Origin: Christiangramia salexigens
Lineage (GTDB): Bacteria; Bacteroidota; Bacteroidia; Flavobacteriales; Flavobacteriaceae
Direction of reading: 5' to 3'
DNA: 64,000 nt
Assembly: GCF_001889005.1 (NCBI RefSeq)
Contig: NZ_CP018153.1
Location: forward strand, 2,710,001-2,774,000
Shown: one piece after another, positions 9,401-16,957 of the stretch
Numbering within the stretch: position 1 is the first letter of the stretch
Layout: each line of letters starts with the position of its first letter
Notes under the pieces: model-generated
The model's input: only the letters and a program-made list of their open reading frames with translations
Told to the model about the DNA's origin: nothing
Databases searched by the model: none
Made by a program: the position numbers and the translations under genes

Positions 9401-11263
9401 GGAACACCTAGTTATACATATTTATGGAGTAATGGGGCCACCACTCAGGATCTAACCGGAATTGCTGCGGGAACTTATTCTGTAGTCGTAACGGATGCCA
9501 ATGGGTGTACAGATTCTATTGAGGGAATAGAGGTGGCCGACCCTTCTACTCTTGAAGCTACTTTTGACTCTTCTTCAGATGCCACTTGTAATGGATATTC
9601 CGATGGTTCGATTGATATTAATGTTATTGGCGGAACACCTAGTTATACCTATTTATGGAGTAATGGGGCAACTACTCAGGATCTAACCGGAATTGCTGCG
9701 GGAACTTATTCTGTAGTCGTAACGGATGCCAATGGGTGTACCGATTCAATAAATGGAATAGAAGTTGGTGAACCAAGTCTACTGGATGTTCAAGTTGATG
9801 TTCAGAATGTTACCTGTCCTCAATTTAATGATGGAATTATTACATTTACTGCAACAGGAGGGACTCCGCCATATTCATCTGAACATGGAGACTTTAATGA
9901 AGCAGGTGTATTAGTGCTGAGTGGACTTTCACCAGGAGAATATGGAATTGTTGTGTCAGATGCAAATCAGTGTGCATTAGCGATAGATGGTATCATTATT
10001 ACAGAACCAGAGGATGTATTAATTCCAACGATACAACCTACTCAGGCAACTTGTATTGCAGATGCACAAGGATCTGTAGCATTAAGTTATCCTGTTGATA
10101 GCGGTATAACCCAATTTTTCTATAGTTATAAAACTAAAGTTGATGATAATTATACCTCATATCTGGAATATACAGGACCCATACTGTTAAGCCCTGGTAA
10201 CTACGATTTCAAAGTTAAATATACTGAAGATGGATGTGAATCAATTCCATTTGATGTGTCAATTCAAAATTTACCAAATGTTGATTTTACTCTACTAGTG
10301 GATGTAATTCCGGTTAGTTGTGATACAGGTTTAGGAAATATTAAGATAAAAGTTGGAGTCAATCCAGATATTGATACAGATTTCTTTACCTATAAAATAA
10401 CAAGTGGTGCCGTAGAATACTTTAATACAAAACAAACTTTAAATGGTTTTGATCTTCCTCCAGGTACCTATGTAATATTCGGTTTAAGTGACAATGAATG
10501 TGATTCAGGTCGAACTGAAATAATTATAGACGAACCAATCTGTGAAGAATTCGAAGGTTGTACTTTGGGATACTGGAAAAATCATACCGATAGATGGCCC
10601 GCTTCTCAACCGGAAGCTCCAGATGATAACATCTGTAATACGTTTACAACATGTCTAGATTATGGGCTTGTGTTTACTAACGCTCCTTCATCCATAAGTG
10701 GTATGTCCCTGTTGGAAGCATTAAATGCCAGAGGAGGAGGAATATATAACTTGGCCCGTCAATCTGTAGCAGCGCTTTTAAATGCGTGTAAAGGTGATGT
10801 GAATTATGAATTATCTTCAGCTCAGGAGGTCATTGATTACGTAAATGCTAATTTTAACAACGCAAGTGCTGCGGGTAGTTATCTGGATATGCTGAATAAT
10901 GCAGGTTGTACGTTGGGCGGAAGTCGTGCCACTACAGCACCTTCTTTAACTTGTCCAGTTCCGGTGACTTCTAAACCCGGTAAAAACAAATCTGCGGTAA
11001 CCTCAGGCTTCAAAGCCTCTCCGGTTCCATTTAAGGATAATCTAACCATCCAGTATGAGTTCGATTATGTTTCAGATGTTACTATCCAGGTATTTGATCT
11101 AAAAGGTCAATTATTAAAAACCTTTAAAGATAAGAATGTGACCAAAGGAGATACCAAGCAATTGGATCTAAACATGAGGTCACAAGCTAATCAGGTTTAT
11201 ATTCTGAGAATGCAAACTAAGAAAGATGTATTCACTAAGAATATAATATCGTCTAAAAAGTAA
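6419..11263 (+). CDS. Giant secreted protein with SprB-like repeats, GYWKNH-type domain and T9SS type A sorting tail
   Basis: I start the gene at ATG 6419 (1614 aa); the frame could be extended to a TTG at 6383, but the ATG lies just upstream of a signal peptide (MILGLFFLLSCSMYGQ) and behind an A-rich leader. After a unique N-terminal region and one divergent repeat come eleven 77-aa repeats (7238-9778), each with the elements LEATF, DATC, GTPSYTYLWSNG, GTYSVVVTD and NGCTDS. This is the SprB-repeat pattern known from flavobacterial gliding adhesins. Another divergent repeat and a unique stretch follow, then a Cys-rich domain opening with CTLGYWKNH, and finally a C-terminal tail (SPVPF, VFDLKGQLL, YILRM) typical of T9SS type A sorting. 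The protein is probably exported by Sec, then T9SS, and anchored at the cell surface as an adhesin. A palindromic terminator follows. Function beyond that is unknown. Confidence 0.85.
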   Translation: MEVITSKKISKIRNLRTMILGLFFLLSCSMYGQTSDVFDLPDNCVAGDLLPVGAFLSGLEPCIDCEEQDTYPADLSIKLDNKTGSTRTAFAFWAILEVTSDEGIERNFVYGCSGPVEGKGISVLTVDELTFYDENGVEIPGKTLEYQCGTSLLLKDLIIAWTPASDVPSNRCPITADSVESKCRGVNQLRIDTPLGGLVDTVQDVTCFGGNDGSIDIKPIGGKAPYSFDWADLPGTSDPEDRTGLSEGSYSVTITDSDNCEFLIEDIEVGAPSELEATFGSSSDATCNGYSDGSIDINVSGGTPSYTYLWSNGATTQDLTGIAAGTYSVVVTDANGCTDSLEGIEVGEPSELEATFGSSSDATCNGYSDGSIDINVSGGTPSYTYLWSNGATTQDLTGIAAGTYSVVVTDANGCTDSLEGIEVGEPSELEATFGSSSDATCNGYSDGSIDIDVSGGTPSYTYLWSNGATTQDLTGIAAGTYSVVVTDANGCTDSLEGIEVGEPSELEATFGSSSDATCNGYSDGSIDINVIGGTPSYTYLWSNGATTQDLTGIAAGTYSVVVTDANGCTDSLEGIEVGEPSELEATFGSSSDATCNGYSDGSIDIDVSGGTPSYTYLWSNGATTQDLTGIAAGTYSVVVTDANGCTDSLEGIEVGEPSELEATFGSSSDATCSGELDGAIDINVIGGTPSYTYLWSNGATTQDLTGIAAGIYSVVVTDANGCTDSIEGIEVADPSTLEATFDSSSDATCNGYSDGSIDINVIGGTPSYTYLWSNGATTQDLTGIAAGTYSVVVTDANGCTDSINGIEVGEPNELEATFGSSSDATCNGYSDGSIDIDVIGGTPSYTYLWSNGATTQDLTGIAAGTYSVVVTDANGCTDSLNGIEVGEPNELEATFGSSSDATCNGYSDGSIDIDVIGGTPSYTYLWSNGATTQDLTGIAAGTYSVVVTDANGCTDSLEGIEVGEPSELEATFGSSSDATCSGELDGAIDINVIGGTPSYTYLWSNGATTQDLTGIAAGTYSVVVTDANGCTDSIEGIEVADPSTLEATFDSSSDATCNGYSDGSIDINVIGGTPSYTYLWSNGATTQDLTGIAAGTYSVVVTDANGCTDSINGIEVGEPSLLDVQVDVQNVTCPQFNDGIITFTATGGTPPYSSEHGDFNEAGVLVLSGLSPGEYGIVVSDANQCALAIDGIIITEPEDVLIPTIQPTQATCIADAQGSVALSYPVDSGITQFFYSYKTKVDDNYTSYLEYTGPILLSPGNYDFKVKYTEDGCESIPFDVSIQNLPNVDFTLLVDVIPVSCDTGLGNIKIKVGVNPDIDTDFFTYKITSGAVEYFNTKQTLNGFDLPPGTYVIFGLSDNECDSGRTEIIIDEPICEEFEGCTLGYWKNHTDRWPASQPEAPDDNICNTFTTCLDYGLVFTNAPSSISGMSLLEALNARGGGIYNLARQSVAALLNACKGDVNYELSSAQEVIDYVNANFNNASAAGSYLDMLNNAGCTLGGSRATTAPSLTCPVPVTSKPGKNKSAVTSGFKASPVPFKDNLTIQYEFDYVSDVTIQVFDLKGQLLKTFKDKNVTKGDTKQLDLNMRSQANQVYILRMQTKKDVFTKNIISSKK
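7238..9778 (+). repeat. Eleven tandem 231-bp repeats (77 codons each)
   Basis: Repeat starts fall at 7238, 7469, 7700, 7931, 8162, 8393, 8624, 8855, 9086, 9317 and 9548, with exact 231-bp spacing. Copies differ by only a few bases, mostly synonymous, far less than the divergent repeats that flank the array. Copies 2-3 and 4-5 form similar pairs, and copies 6-7 match 10-11 (both pairs carry CSGELDGA followed by STLEATFD), so blocks of two or more units have been copied. Confidence 0.95.
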
Positions 11264-11275
11264 ACTAACTAACCA

Positions 11276-11315
11276 AAAAAAGAAAGAGCAGCCAATTGGC
11301 TGCTCTTTCTTTTTT
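11276..11315. terminator. Bidirectional terminator between convergent genes
   Basis: A perfect 30-bp palindrome (11281-11310, with AGCAGCC/GGCTGCT at its core) is flanked by A-run on the left and T-run on the right, so it can end transcription of both the surface-protein gene and the convergent acyl-CoA dehydrogenase gene. Confidence 0.9.
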
Positions 11316-11331
11316 AAATCCTTTAAGAAGT

Positions 11332-12474
11332 TTAGTCTTTAAGTATACTTCTTGAGATAACGATCTTTTGGATCTCAGAAGTTCCTTCATAGATCTGAGT
11401 GATCTTGGCATCTCTCATTAATCGTTCTACGTGATATTCTTTTACATATCCGTTTCCTCCATGAACCTGTACAGCTTCAACTGTAACATCCATTGCAGTT
11501 TTAGAGGCATGTAGTTTTGCCATCGCACCTGAAAGGTCATAGTTTTGACCCATGTCTTTATCCCATGCCGCTTTCATTACAAGATGACGTGCTGCTTCAA
11601 TTTGAGTGTGCATATCAGCCAGCTTAAATGCTATCGCCTGATGGTTGCAGATCTCGGTTCCAAAAGCTTTTCTCTGTTTAGAATAATCTTTGGCAAGTTC
11701 ATAAGCACCTGAAGCAATACCCAGTGCCTGGGCCGCGATTCCAATTCTTCCACCGGAAAGTGTTTTCATGGCGAACTTGAAGCCAAAACCATCTTCTCCA
11801 ATTCTATTTTCTTTAGGAACTTTAACGTCATTAAAATTCAGTGAATGTGTATCACTACCTCTAATTCCTAATTTTTGTTCTTTAGGGCCAATCTCAAATC
11901 CTTCCCAGCCTTTTTCAACTATAAAAGCATTGATCCCTTTGTGCTTCTTTTCTTTATCGGTCTGCGCGATCACAAGAAAATAATCTGCAGAACTACCATT
12001 AGTGATCCAGTTTTTTGTACCATTAAGAATATAATGATCTCCCTTGTCTATTGCTGTTGTACGCTGTGAAGTAGCATCACTTCCTGCTTCTGGTTCAGAT
12101 AAACAAAACGCTCCTAATTTCTCACCGGTTGTAAGTTTGGAAAGATATTTTTGCTTCTGCTCATCGTTTCCAAAAGTATCAAGTCCCCAACATACCAGAG
12201 AATTATTTACAGATACCATGACAGATGCAGAAGCATCTATTTTAGAAAGCTCTTCCATTGCAAGAACATAGGATACGGTATCCATACCGCCACCGCCATA
12301 TTCCGGCGAAGCCATCATCCCAAGAAACCCTAATTCGCCCATTTTCTTAACGAGCTCTTTCGGGAATTCCTGTTTCTCATCTCTTTCGATCACCCCAGGT
12401 AATAATTCTGCTTTTGCAAAATCTCTGGCCGCATCGCGTATCATTATATGTTCTTCGGTAAGTTTAAAATCCAT
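11332..12474 (-). CDS. Acyl-CoA dehydrogenase
   Basis: The 380-aa protein has the full length and layout of the acyl-CoA dehydrogenase family: an alpha-helical N-domain, a beta middle domain with the signature GAFCLSEPEAGSDA, and a helical C-domain. The likely catalytic base is Glu363 in the motif YEGTSEIQ, the position used by short- and medium-chain enzymes, and the FAD-contact segment QVHGGNGY precedes it. It would oxidise acyl-CoA to trans-2-enoyl-CoA in the cytoplasm and pass electrons to electron-transferring flavoprotein. The residues suggest a short-chain (butyryl-CoA-like) enzyme, but substrate length cannot be settled from sequence. It stands alone on the minus strand, divergent from anmK and convergent with the giant surface-protein gene. 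Confidence 0.92.
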   Translation of the reverse strand: MDFKLTEEHIMIRDAARDFAKAELLPGVIERDEKQEFPKELVKKMGELGFLGMMASPEYGGGGMDTVSYVLAMEELSKIDASASVMVSVNNSLVCWGLDTFGNDEQKQKYLSKLTTGEKLGAFCLSEPEAGSDATSQRTTAIDKGDHYILNGTKNWITNGSSADYFLVIAQTDKEKKHKGINAFIVEKGWEGFEIGPKEQKLGIRGSDTHSLNFNDVKVPKENRIGEDGFGFKFAMKTLSGGRIGIAAQALGIASGAYELAKDYSKQRKAFGTEICNHQAIAFKLADMHTQIEAARHLVMKAAWDKDMGQNYDLSGAMAKLHASKTAMDVTVEAVQVHGGNGYVKEYHVERLMRDAKITQIYEGTSEIQKIVISRSILKD

Positions 12475-12553
12475 CTGAAAAGAAATTTATAAAAAACTAA
12501 TTTTTGGAAGCCAAAGATAGCTTTTTGATACCTATTTTTCAATTGATATTGAG

Positions 12554-12561
12554 TATTTTTA
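12554..12561 (+). promoter_or_regulatory. Putative -7 box of anmK, 5 bases from the ATG
   Basis: TATTTTTA resembles the Bacteroidetes -7 consensus TANNTTTG. Only 5 bases separate it from ATG 12567, so transcription from it would start at or next to the start codon. No good -33 TTG is seen at ideal distance. Confidence 0.45.
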
Positions 12562-12566
12562 CGAAT

Positions 12567-13631
12567 ATGGAAAAAAACAGCTACAGATTGATCGGTCTGA
12601 TGTCTGGTACTTCTCTGGATGGAATTGACCTTGTTTTTACAGAAATCAGCTTTTTTGATCATATAGAATATAAAATTCATCTTGCCGAGACCATTCCCTA
12701 TTCTAAAGAATGGCAGAACAAACTTTCTAAGGCGATCTATCTCGATCCGGAGGAATTAAATCAATTGGACAAAGAGTATACAAGCCACCTTTCAAAGGTG
12801 ATTATTGATTTTATTGAAAGACATAATCTGGACCTTATCGATGCAATTTGCAGTCATGGACATACCGTAAAACATCGTCCAAAAAAAGGAATAACCTATC
12901 AGATAGGTAACAGGCCCAGATTGGCCAAGGCTGTTGGTGTACCTGTGGTGTGTGATTTTAGGGTGCAGGATGTAGAGCTGGAAGGTCAGGGTGCTCCGCT
13001 TGTGCCAATTGGCGACCAGTTATTATTTGGAGATTATACCTATTGTATAAATCTTGGTGGATTTGCTAATATTTCTACCCAAGAAGGGTCCGATCGTATT
13101 GCTTATGATATTTGTCCGGTAAATACTGTACTTAATTATTTTGCCCGGAAGCTGAATATGGAGTTTGATGAAGGAGGCAGACTTGCAAGTTCCGGAGAAC
13201 TGGATCAGGAATTACTCCAAAAGTTGAACGATTTAACTTACTATAATACCAAGCCGCCTAAATCTTTGGGAATTGAATGGGTTAATTCTCATGTTATCCC
13301 GCTCATAGAAAGATCTCAGGATGATGTTCCTTCTATTCTGAAAACCTTTACAGTGCATGCCGCAATGCAGATCGCAAACTGTTTAGATAACAATGCAGAT
13401 TCCAAATTGTTAATTACCGGTGGCGGGGCTTATAATGATTTTCTAATTAATGAAATCAGGTCTAGAACCCAATGTGAGATCGTGATCCCGGAAGATCAGC
13501 TGGTAGAATTCAAGGAAGCTTTAGTATTTGCTTTACTGGGTGTGCTTAAGCTAAGAAAAGAAATAAATGTTCTCTCTTCTGTAACCGGCGCAAGAATGGA
13601 TCATTCTTCAGGTAAAATATATGATCCCTGA
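12567..13631 (+). CDS. anmK: Anhydro-N-acetylmuramic acid kinase
   Basis: The 354-aa product starts at ATG 12567; the frame upstream can only be extended to a TTG at 12504 and would cross the likely promoter. It has the family's opening motif GLMSGTSLDGID (phosphate-binding), a central GQGAPLVP segment with the aspartate-region CDFRVQDVELEG just before it, and a C-terminal GGGAYNDFL nucleotide motif. The enzyme hydrolyses and phosphorylates 1,6-anhydro-MurNAc to MurNAc-6-phosphate, which returns wall sugar released by lytic transglycosylases to metabolism. The window also holds an Mpl-like ligase (57842), another wall-recycling enzyme, though far away. No other recycling gene is beside it. 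Confidence 0.93.
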   Translation: MEKNSYRLIGLMSGTSLDGIDLVFTEISFFDHIEYKIHLAETIPYSKEWQNKLSKAIYLDPEELNQLDKEYTSHLSKVIIDFIERHNLDLIDAICSHGHTVKHRPKKGITYQIGNRPRLAKAVGVPVVCDFRVQDVELEGQGAPLVPIGDQLLFGDYTYCINLGGFANISTQEGSDRIAYDICPVNTVLNYFARKLNMEFDEGGRLASSGELDQELLQKLNDLTYYNTKPPKSLGIEWVNSHVIPLIERSQDDVPSILKTFTVHAAMQIANCLDNNADSKLLITGGGAYNDFLINEIRSRTQCEIVIPEDQLVEFKEALVFALLGVLKLRKEINVLSSVTGARMDHSSGKIYDP

Positions 13632-13669
13632 AAATTTTGTAAAATTCTGAATCTAGGCTTCTAGTTTTT

Positions 13670-13677
13670 TATCTTTG
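13670..13677 (+). promoter_or_regulatory. Putative -7 box of the amino-acid dehydrogenase gene
   Basis: TATCTTTG matches the Bacteroidetes -7 consensus TANNTTTG exactly and lies 19 bases before ATG 13697. Confidence 0.6.
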
Positions 13678-13696
13678 TTTCAAAATATTCCAAAAA

Positions 13697-14923
13697 ATGA
13701 AAGAATTACTTAAAGTTTACGAAAATAAGGAACCTGAAATTGTTTTTAACTGGAAAGATTCCGAAACCGAAGCCGAAGGCTGGACAGTGATAAATTCGCT
13801 ACGAGGTGGAGCCGCAGGTGGAGGAACACGTATGCGTCAGGGATTGGATATGAATGAAGTGCTTTCGTTAGCAAAAACCATGGAAGTAAAATTTACGGTA
13901 TCTGGCCCTGCTATTGGAGGTGCTAAATCTGGAATCAACTTTGATCCGGCAGATCCTCGTAAAAAAGGTGTTTTGGAACGTTGGTATAAAGCCGTTTCTC
14001 CACTTCTTAAAAGTTATTATGGAACCGGAGGAGATTTAAACGTAGATGAAATTCATGAAGTAATTCCTATTACCGAAGATTGCGGAGTTTGGCATCCACA
14101 GGAGGGTGTTTTTAACGGACACTTCAAGCCATCAGAAGCAGATAAGATCAACCGTATTGGTCAGCTTAGGCAGGGAGTGATCAAGGTGTTGGAAAACACA
14201 AATTACTCTCCAGATGTAATGCGAAAATATACCGTGGCAGATATGATCACGGGTTATGGTGTTGCAGAAGCCGTTCATCATTATTATGATATCTACGGAG
14301 GTAACATAGAAGGTAAAAAAGCGATCGTTCAGGGATTCGGAAATGTTGGTTCCGCAGCTGCTTATTACCTTGCACAAATGGGGGCTAAGGTTGTTGGAAT
14401 TATAGATCGTGCCGGTGGTTTGATCAACGAAAATGGATTTAGTTTTGAAGAAATAAAACAAATGTTCCTGGACAAGGAAGGGAATACTTTAAAACATAAG
14501 GATCTTATTCCTTTCGAGGAGATCAATGATAAAGTTTGGAAACTGGATGCTGAAATTTTTGCTCCATGTGCTGCGTCCAGATTAATTTCGAAAGAGCAGA
14601 TCACAAGTTTGATAGAGCGTAAACTGGAAGTAATTTCGTGTGGAGCTAATGTGCCGTTTGCAGATAAAGAAATTTTCTTTGGTCCTATTATGGAGTATAC
14701 AGATTCACGTGTAAGTTTAATTCCAGACTTTATCTCAAATTGTGGTATGGCAAGAGTATTTGCATATTTTATGGAAAGAAGAGTTCAAATGACCGATGAG
14801 GCCATATTTAATGACACTTCTAATACAATTAGAGACGCCATTAAAAATACTTTTAATAATAACAGTAGTAAAACAAACATCAGTAAAACGGCGTTCGAAG
14901 TAGCCCTGAAGCAACTTGTTTAA
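13697..14923 (+). CDS. Glu/Leu/Phe/Val dehydrogenase family protein
   Basis: The 408-aa protein shows the two-domain layout of amino-acid dehydrogenases. The substrate domain contains GPAIGGAKSGI, which holds the catalytic lysine, and GGDLNVDE. The NAD(P)-binding Rossmann domain begins with GFGNVGSAAAYYL near residue 215. Such enzymes interconvert an amino acid with its 2-oxo acid and ammonia. Glutamate and branched-chain amino acids are both possible; the family cannot be split safely by eye, so I give no symbol. Its own promoter-like box lies upstream, and the gene stands between anmK and the exbB cluster without obvious link. With gltBD at the window start it could form part of ammonia and glutamate balance, which is inference. 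Confidence 0.88.
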   Translation: MKELLKVYENKEPEIVFNWKDSETEAEGWTVINSLRGGAAGGGTRMRQGLDMNEVLSLAKTMEVKFTVSGPAIGGAKSGINFDPADPRKKGVLERWYKAVSPLLKSYYGTGGDLNVDEIHEVIPITEDCGVWHPQEGVFNGHFKPSEADKINRIGQLRQGVIKVLENTNYSPDVMRKYTVADMITGYGVAEAVHHYYDIYGGNIEGKKAIVQGFGNVGSAAAYYLAQMGAKVVGIIDRAGGLINENGFSFEEIKQMFLDKEGNTLKHKDLIPFEEINDKVWKLDAEIFAPCAASRLISKEQITSLIERKLEVISCGANVPFADKEIFFGPIMEYTDSRVSLIPDFISNCGMARVFAYFMERRVQMTDEAIFNDTSNTIRDAIKNTFNNNSSKTNISKTAFEVALKQLV

Positions 14924-15036
14924 AAGTTTGTGTAAACATTCTTATTCTCCAGGTGAAGTCTGCCTGCTGATTATTTAAATTTGGTTTACAATTAAACTTA
15001 CTTTAGCACGTTACATTAAAAAACCTAATTATACAT

Positions 15037-15738
15037 ATGCTATACTTTTTTCAGCAGGACGGCCTGGCGGAATCTGCTCAGGGAGCAGAACCAGTCGTAG
15101 AAGAAAAAACCCTTTCCTTGTTTGACCTCATGTTTAGTGGTGGTTTGGGTGGTCAGATCATTATTATTATTCTATTTGTCTTATTGTTTGTTGCGGTTTA
15201 CATCTATTTTGAAAGATTGTTTGCAATTAAAGCAGCCAGCAAAATAGACAAGAACTTTATGCTTCAAATTAAGGACAGCGTCCTTAATGGTAATATCGAA
15301 TCTGCCAAGATTAGATGTGCCCAAAGCGATTCACCGGTAGCACGACTTACCGAAAAAGGTATTTCCCGAATAGGAAGTCCTTTGGAGGATATTAATACGG
15401 CCATAGAAAACGCTGGTAGACTGGAGGTCTATAAACTTGAAAAGAATGTTAGTATAATGGCAACTATTGCGGGTGCGGCACCTATGATTGGTTTCCTTGG
15501 AACTGTAATTGGTATGGTGCTTGCTTTCCATGAACTGGCAACAAGTAGTGGCCAGGCACAAATGGGAGCTTTGGCAGAAGGTATTTATACTGCCATGACT
15601 ACTACCGTTGCAGGATTAATAGTGGGGATCATCGCTTATATAGGTTATAACCACCTTGTGGTTAAGACAGATAAGATGGTGCACCAGATGGAAGCAACCG
15701 CAGTGGACTTCCTTGACCTTCTAAACGAGCCTGCTTAA
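15037..15738 (+). CDS. exbB: MotA/TolQ/ExbB-type proton channel protein
   Basis: The 233-aa protein has one membrane segment near residues 39-58, a cytoplasmic stretch, and two further membrane segments near 140-165 and 188-210, the ExbB/TolQ layout. The segment GAAPMIGFLGTVIGM and the later MTTTVAGLIVG are the conserved channel-forming parts. With ExbD it converts proton flow into motion of TonB, which powers outer-membrane transport. It is first in a tight cluster: the exbD-like gene begins 1 base after its stop codon and a TonB-like gene follows. ExbB rather than TolQ is preferred because of the TonB-like gene downstream; no tolB or pal neighbours are seen. Confidence 0.88.
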   Translation: MLYFFQQDGLAESAQGAEPVVEEKTLSLFDLMFSGGLGGQIIIIILFVLLFVAVYIYFERLFAIKAASKIDKNFMLQIKDSVLNGNIESAKIRCAQSDSPVARLTEKGISRIGSPLEDINTAIENAGRLEVYKLEKNVSIMATIAGAAPMIGFLGTVIGMVLAFHELATSSGQAQMGALAEGIYTAMTTTVAGLIVGIIAYIGYNHLVVKTDKMVHQMEATAVDFLDLLNEPA

Positions 15739-15739
15739 T

Positions 15740-16132
15740 ATGAATTTAAGAGGAAGAAATAAAATAAGTCCGGAGTTTAGCATGAGCTCGATGACAGATG
15801 TGGTTTTCCTACTGCTCATCTTTTTCATGCTAACCTCACCGGCAATAACACCGGAGGCTTTGGATTTGATACTTCCAAAGGCTAAAGGAAAGACGACTAA
15901 CAAGCAGACTTTATCTGTTAGCATAACTAAAGACCTGCAGTTCTATATTAATAGCGAAAGAATAAGCAGCAGTTCTTTAGAAGGTACCTTAAAGTCAAGG
16001 CTTGCAGGTGTGGAAAATCCTACGATCATATTAAGAGCTGAAGAGGGAGTGCCAATAGAGAAAGCGGTAAACGTAATGGATATCGCAAACAGAAACAGCT
16101 ACAAGATTGTGCTTGCTGTAAAACCTGAATAA
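15740..16132 (+). CDS. exbD: ExbD/TolR-type biopolymer transport protein
   Basis: The 130-aa protein has the short cytoplasmic N-terminus, a single membrane segment (about residues 17-36) and a periplasmic domain typical of ExbD/TolR. Asp20, in SSMTDVVFLLLIFFM, is at the position of the essential membrane aspartate that carries protons. It partners with the ExbB-like protein encoded just upstream and the TonB-like protein downstream. The start overlaps the end of the exbB context with 1 base between stop and ATG, which suggests coupled translation. Confidence 0.88.
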   Translation: MNLRGRNKISPEFSMSSMTDVVFLLLIFFMLTSPAITPEALDLILPKAKGKTTNKQTLSVSITKDLQFYINSERISSSSLEGTLKSRLAGVENPTIILRAEEGVPIEKAVNVMDIANRNSYKIVLAVKPE

Positions 16133-16144
16133 AGAAAGAAGGCG

Positions 16145-16957
16145 ATGCTGGAGACAAAACATGAGAAGAAATCATTTACCATAACCGTTGTTATACATGT
16201 TGTGCTTATTCTTCTTTTGATTTTTTTCGGACTCACTTATCTGGATCCACCGCCAGAGAATGGTATTGCTATAAACTTTGGAACTTCAGAAGTAGGTTCG
16301 GGTAATGAGCAGCCTAAAGAGCCCGTTAGGTCGGCACCTAAACAAAGCAGCGCTCAACCTGTGAAATCTGAACCGGTCATCGAAAAGGAAGTTGTTACTC
16401 AGGAAAAGGTGGAGGCACCGGTAATAGAGAAAAAGAAGAAAGAAACTCCTGTTGAAACCAAACAGCCTGAACCAAAAAAGAAACCTGAACCTGTAAAAAA
16501 GCCAGATCCTAAACCTGATAAATCTACTAATGATGCCCTTAGTAGTATTTTAAATGGTCCTGAGAAGTCAGGGAAAGCAACCGGAGGAAAAGGAGATGAT
16601 AATGTTGCCGGAGACAAGGGAAGTCCTGAAGGTGACCCGAAAGCAAGTTCTTATTATGGACAGGGTGCAGGTTTGGATGGAGACGGGAATTATCGCCTTG
16701 GAGGTAGAAAAGCCTTAAATAAAGAAAAGTTTGTACAGGACTGTAATGAATCCGGGATCGTGGTTGTTCGTATAGAAGTAAATAGAGAAGGTCGAGTGAT
16801 CAATGCTACACCCGGCATGAAGGGAACCACAAATAATTCACCATGTCTAACTGAGCCGGCTCGAAGAGCTGCGATGGCTACACGCTTTAACAGTGACGAT
16901 AATGCGCCTTCAAGACAGGTGGGAACGATTATCTACAACTTCAAATTAACAGAATAA
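16145..16957 (+). CDS. TonB-like energy transducer protein
   Basis: The 270-aa protein has a short cytoplasmic start, one membrane segment (about residues 12-30), a long linker rich in Pro, Lys and Glu (about 50-130) with KKKPEPVKKPDPKPDK-type runs, a Gly-rich stretch, and a C-terminal domain beginning near VVVRIEVNREGRV. This is the TonB pattern: the linker spans the periplasm and the C-terminal domain contacts TonB boxes of outer-membrane receptors. It follows exbB-exbD and is followed immediately by folC, whose GTG start abuts its stop codon. A TolA-like role is the alternative, but the C-terminal domain reads more like the TonB family. Confidence 0.82.
   Translation: MLETKHEKKSFTITVVIHVVLILLLIFFGLTYLDPPPENGIAINFGTSEVGSGNEQPKEPVRSAPKQSSAQPVKSEPVIEKEVVTQEKVEAPVIEKKKKETPVETKQPEPKKKPEPVKKPDPKPDKSTNDALSSILNGPEKSGKATGGKGDDNVAGDKGSPEGDPKASSYYGQGAGLDGDGNYRLGGRKALNKEKFVQDCNESGIVVVRIEVNREGRVINATPGMKGTTNNSPCLTEPARRAAMATRFNSDDNAPSRQVGTIIYNFKLTE

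Noticed and set aside
7238..9778. Regular repeats that could suggest a CRISPR array
   Set aside because: The repeats are 231 bp, protein coding in one frame and contiguous, with no short repeat-spacer pattern and no cas genes.
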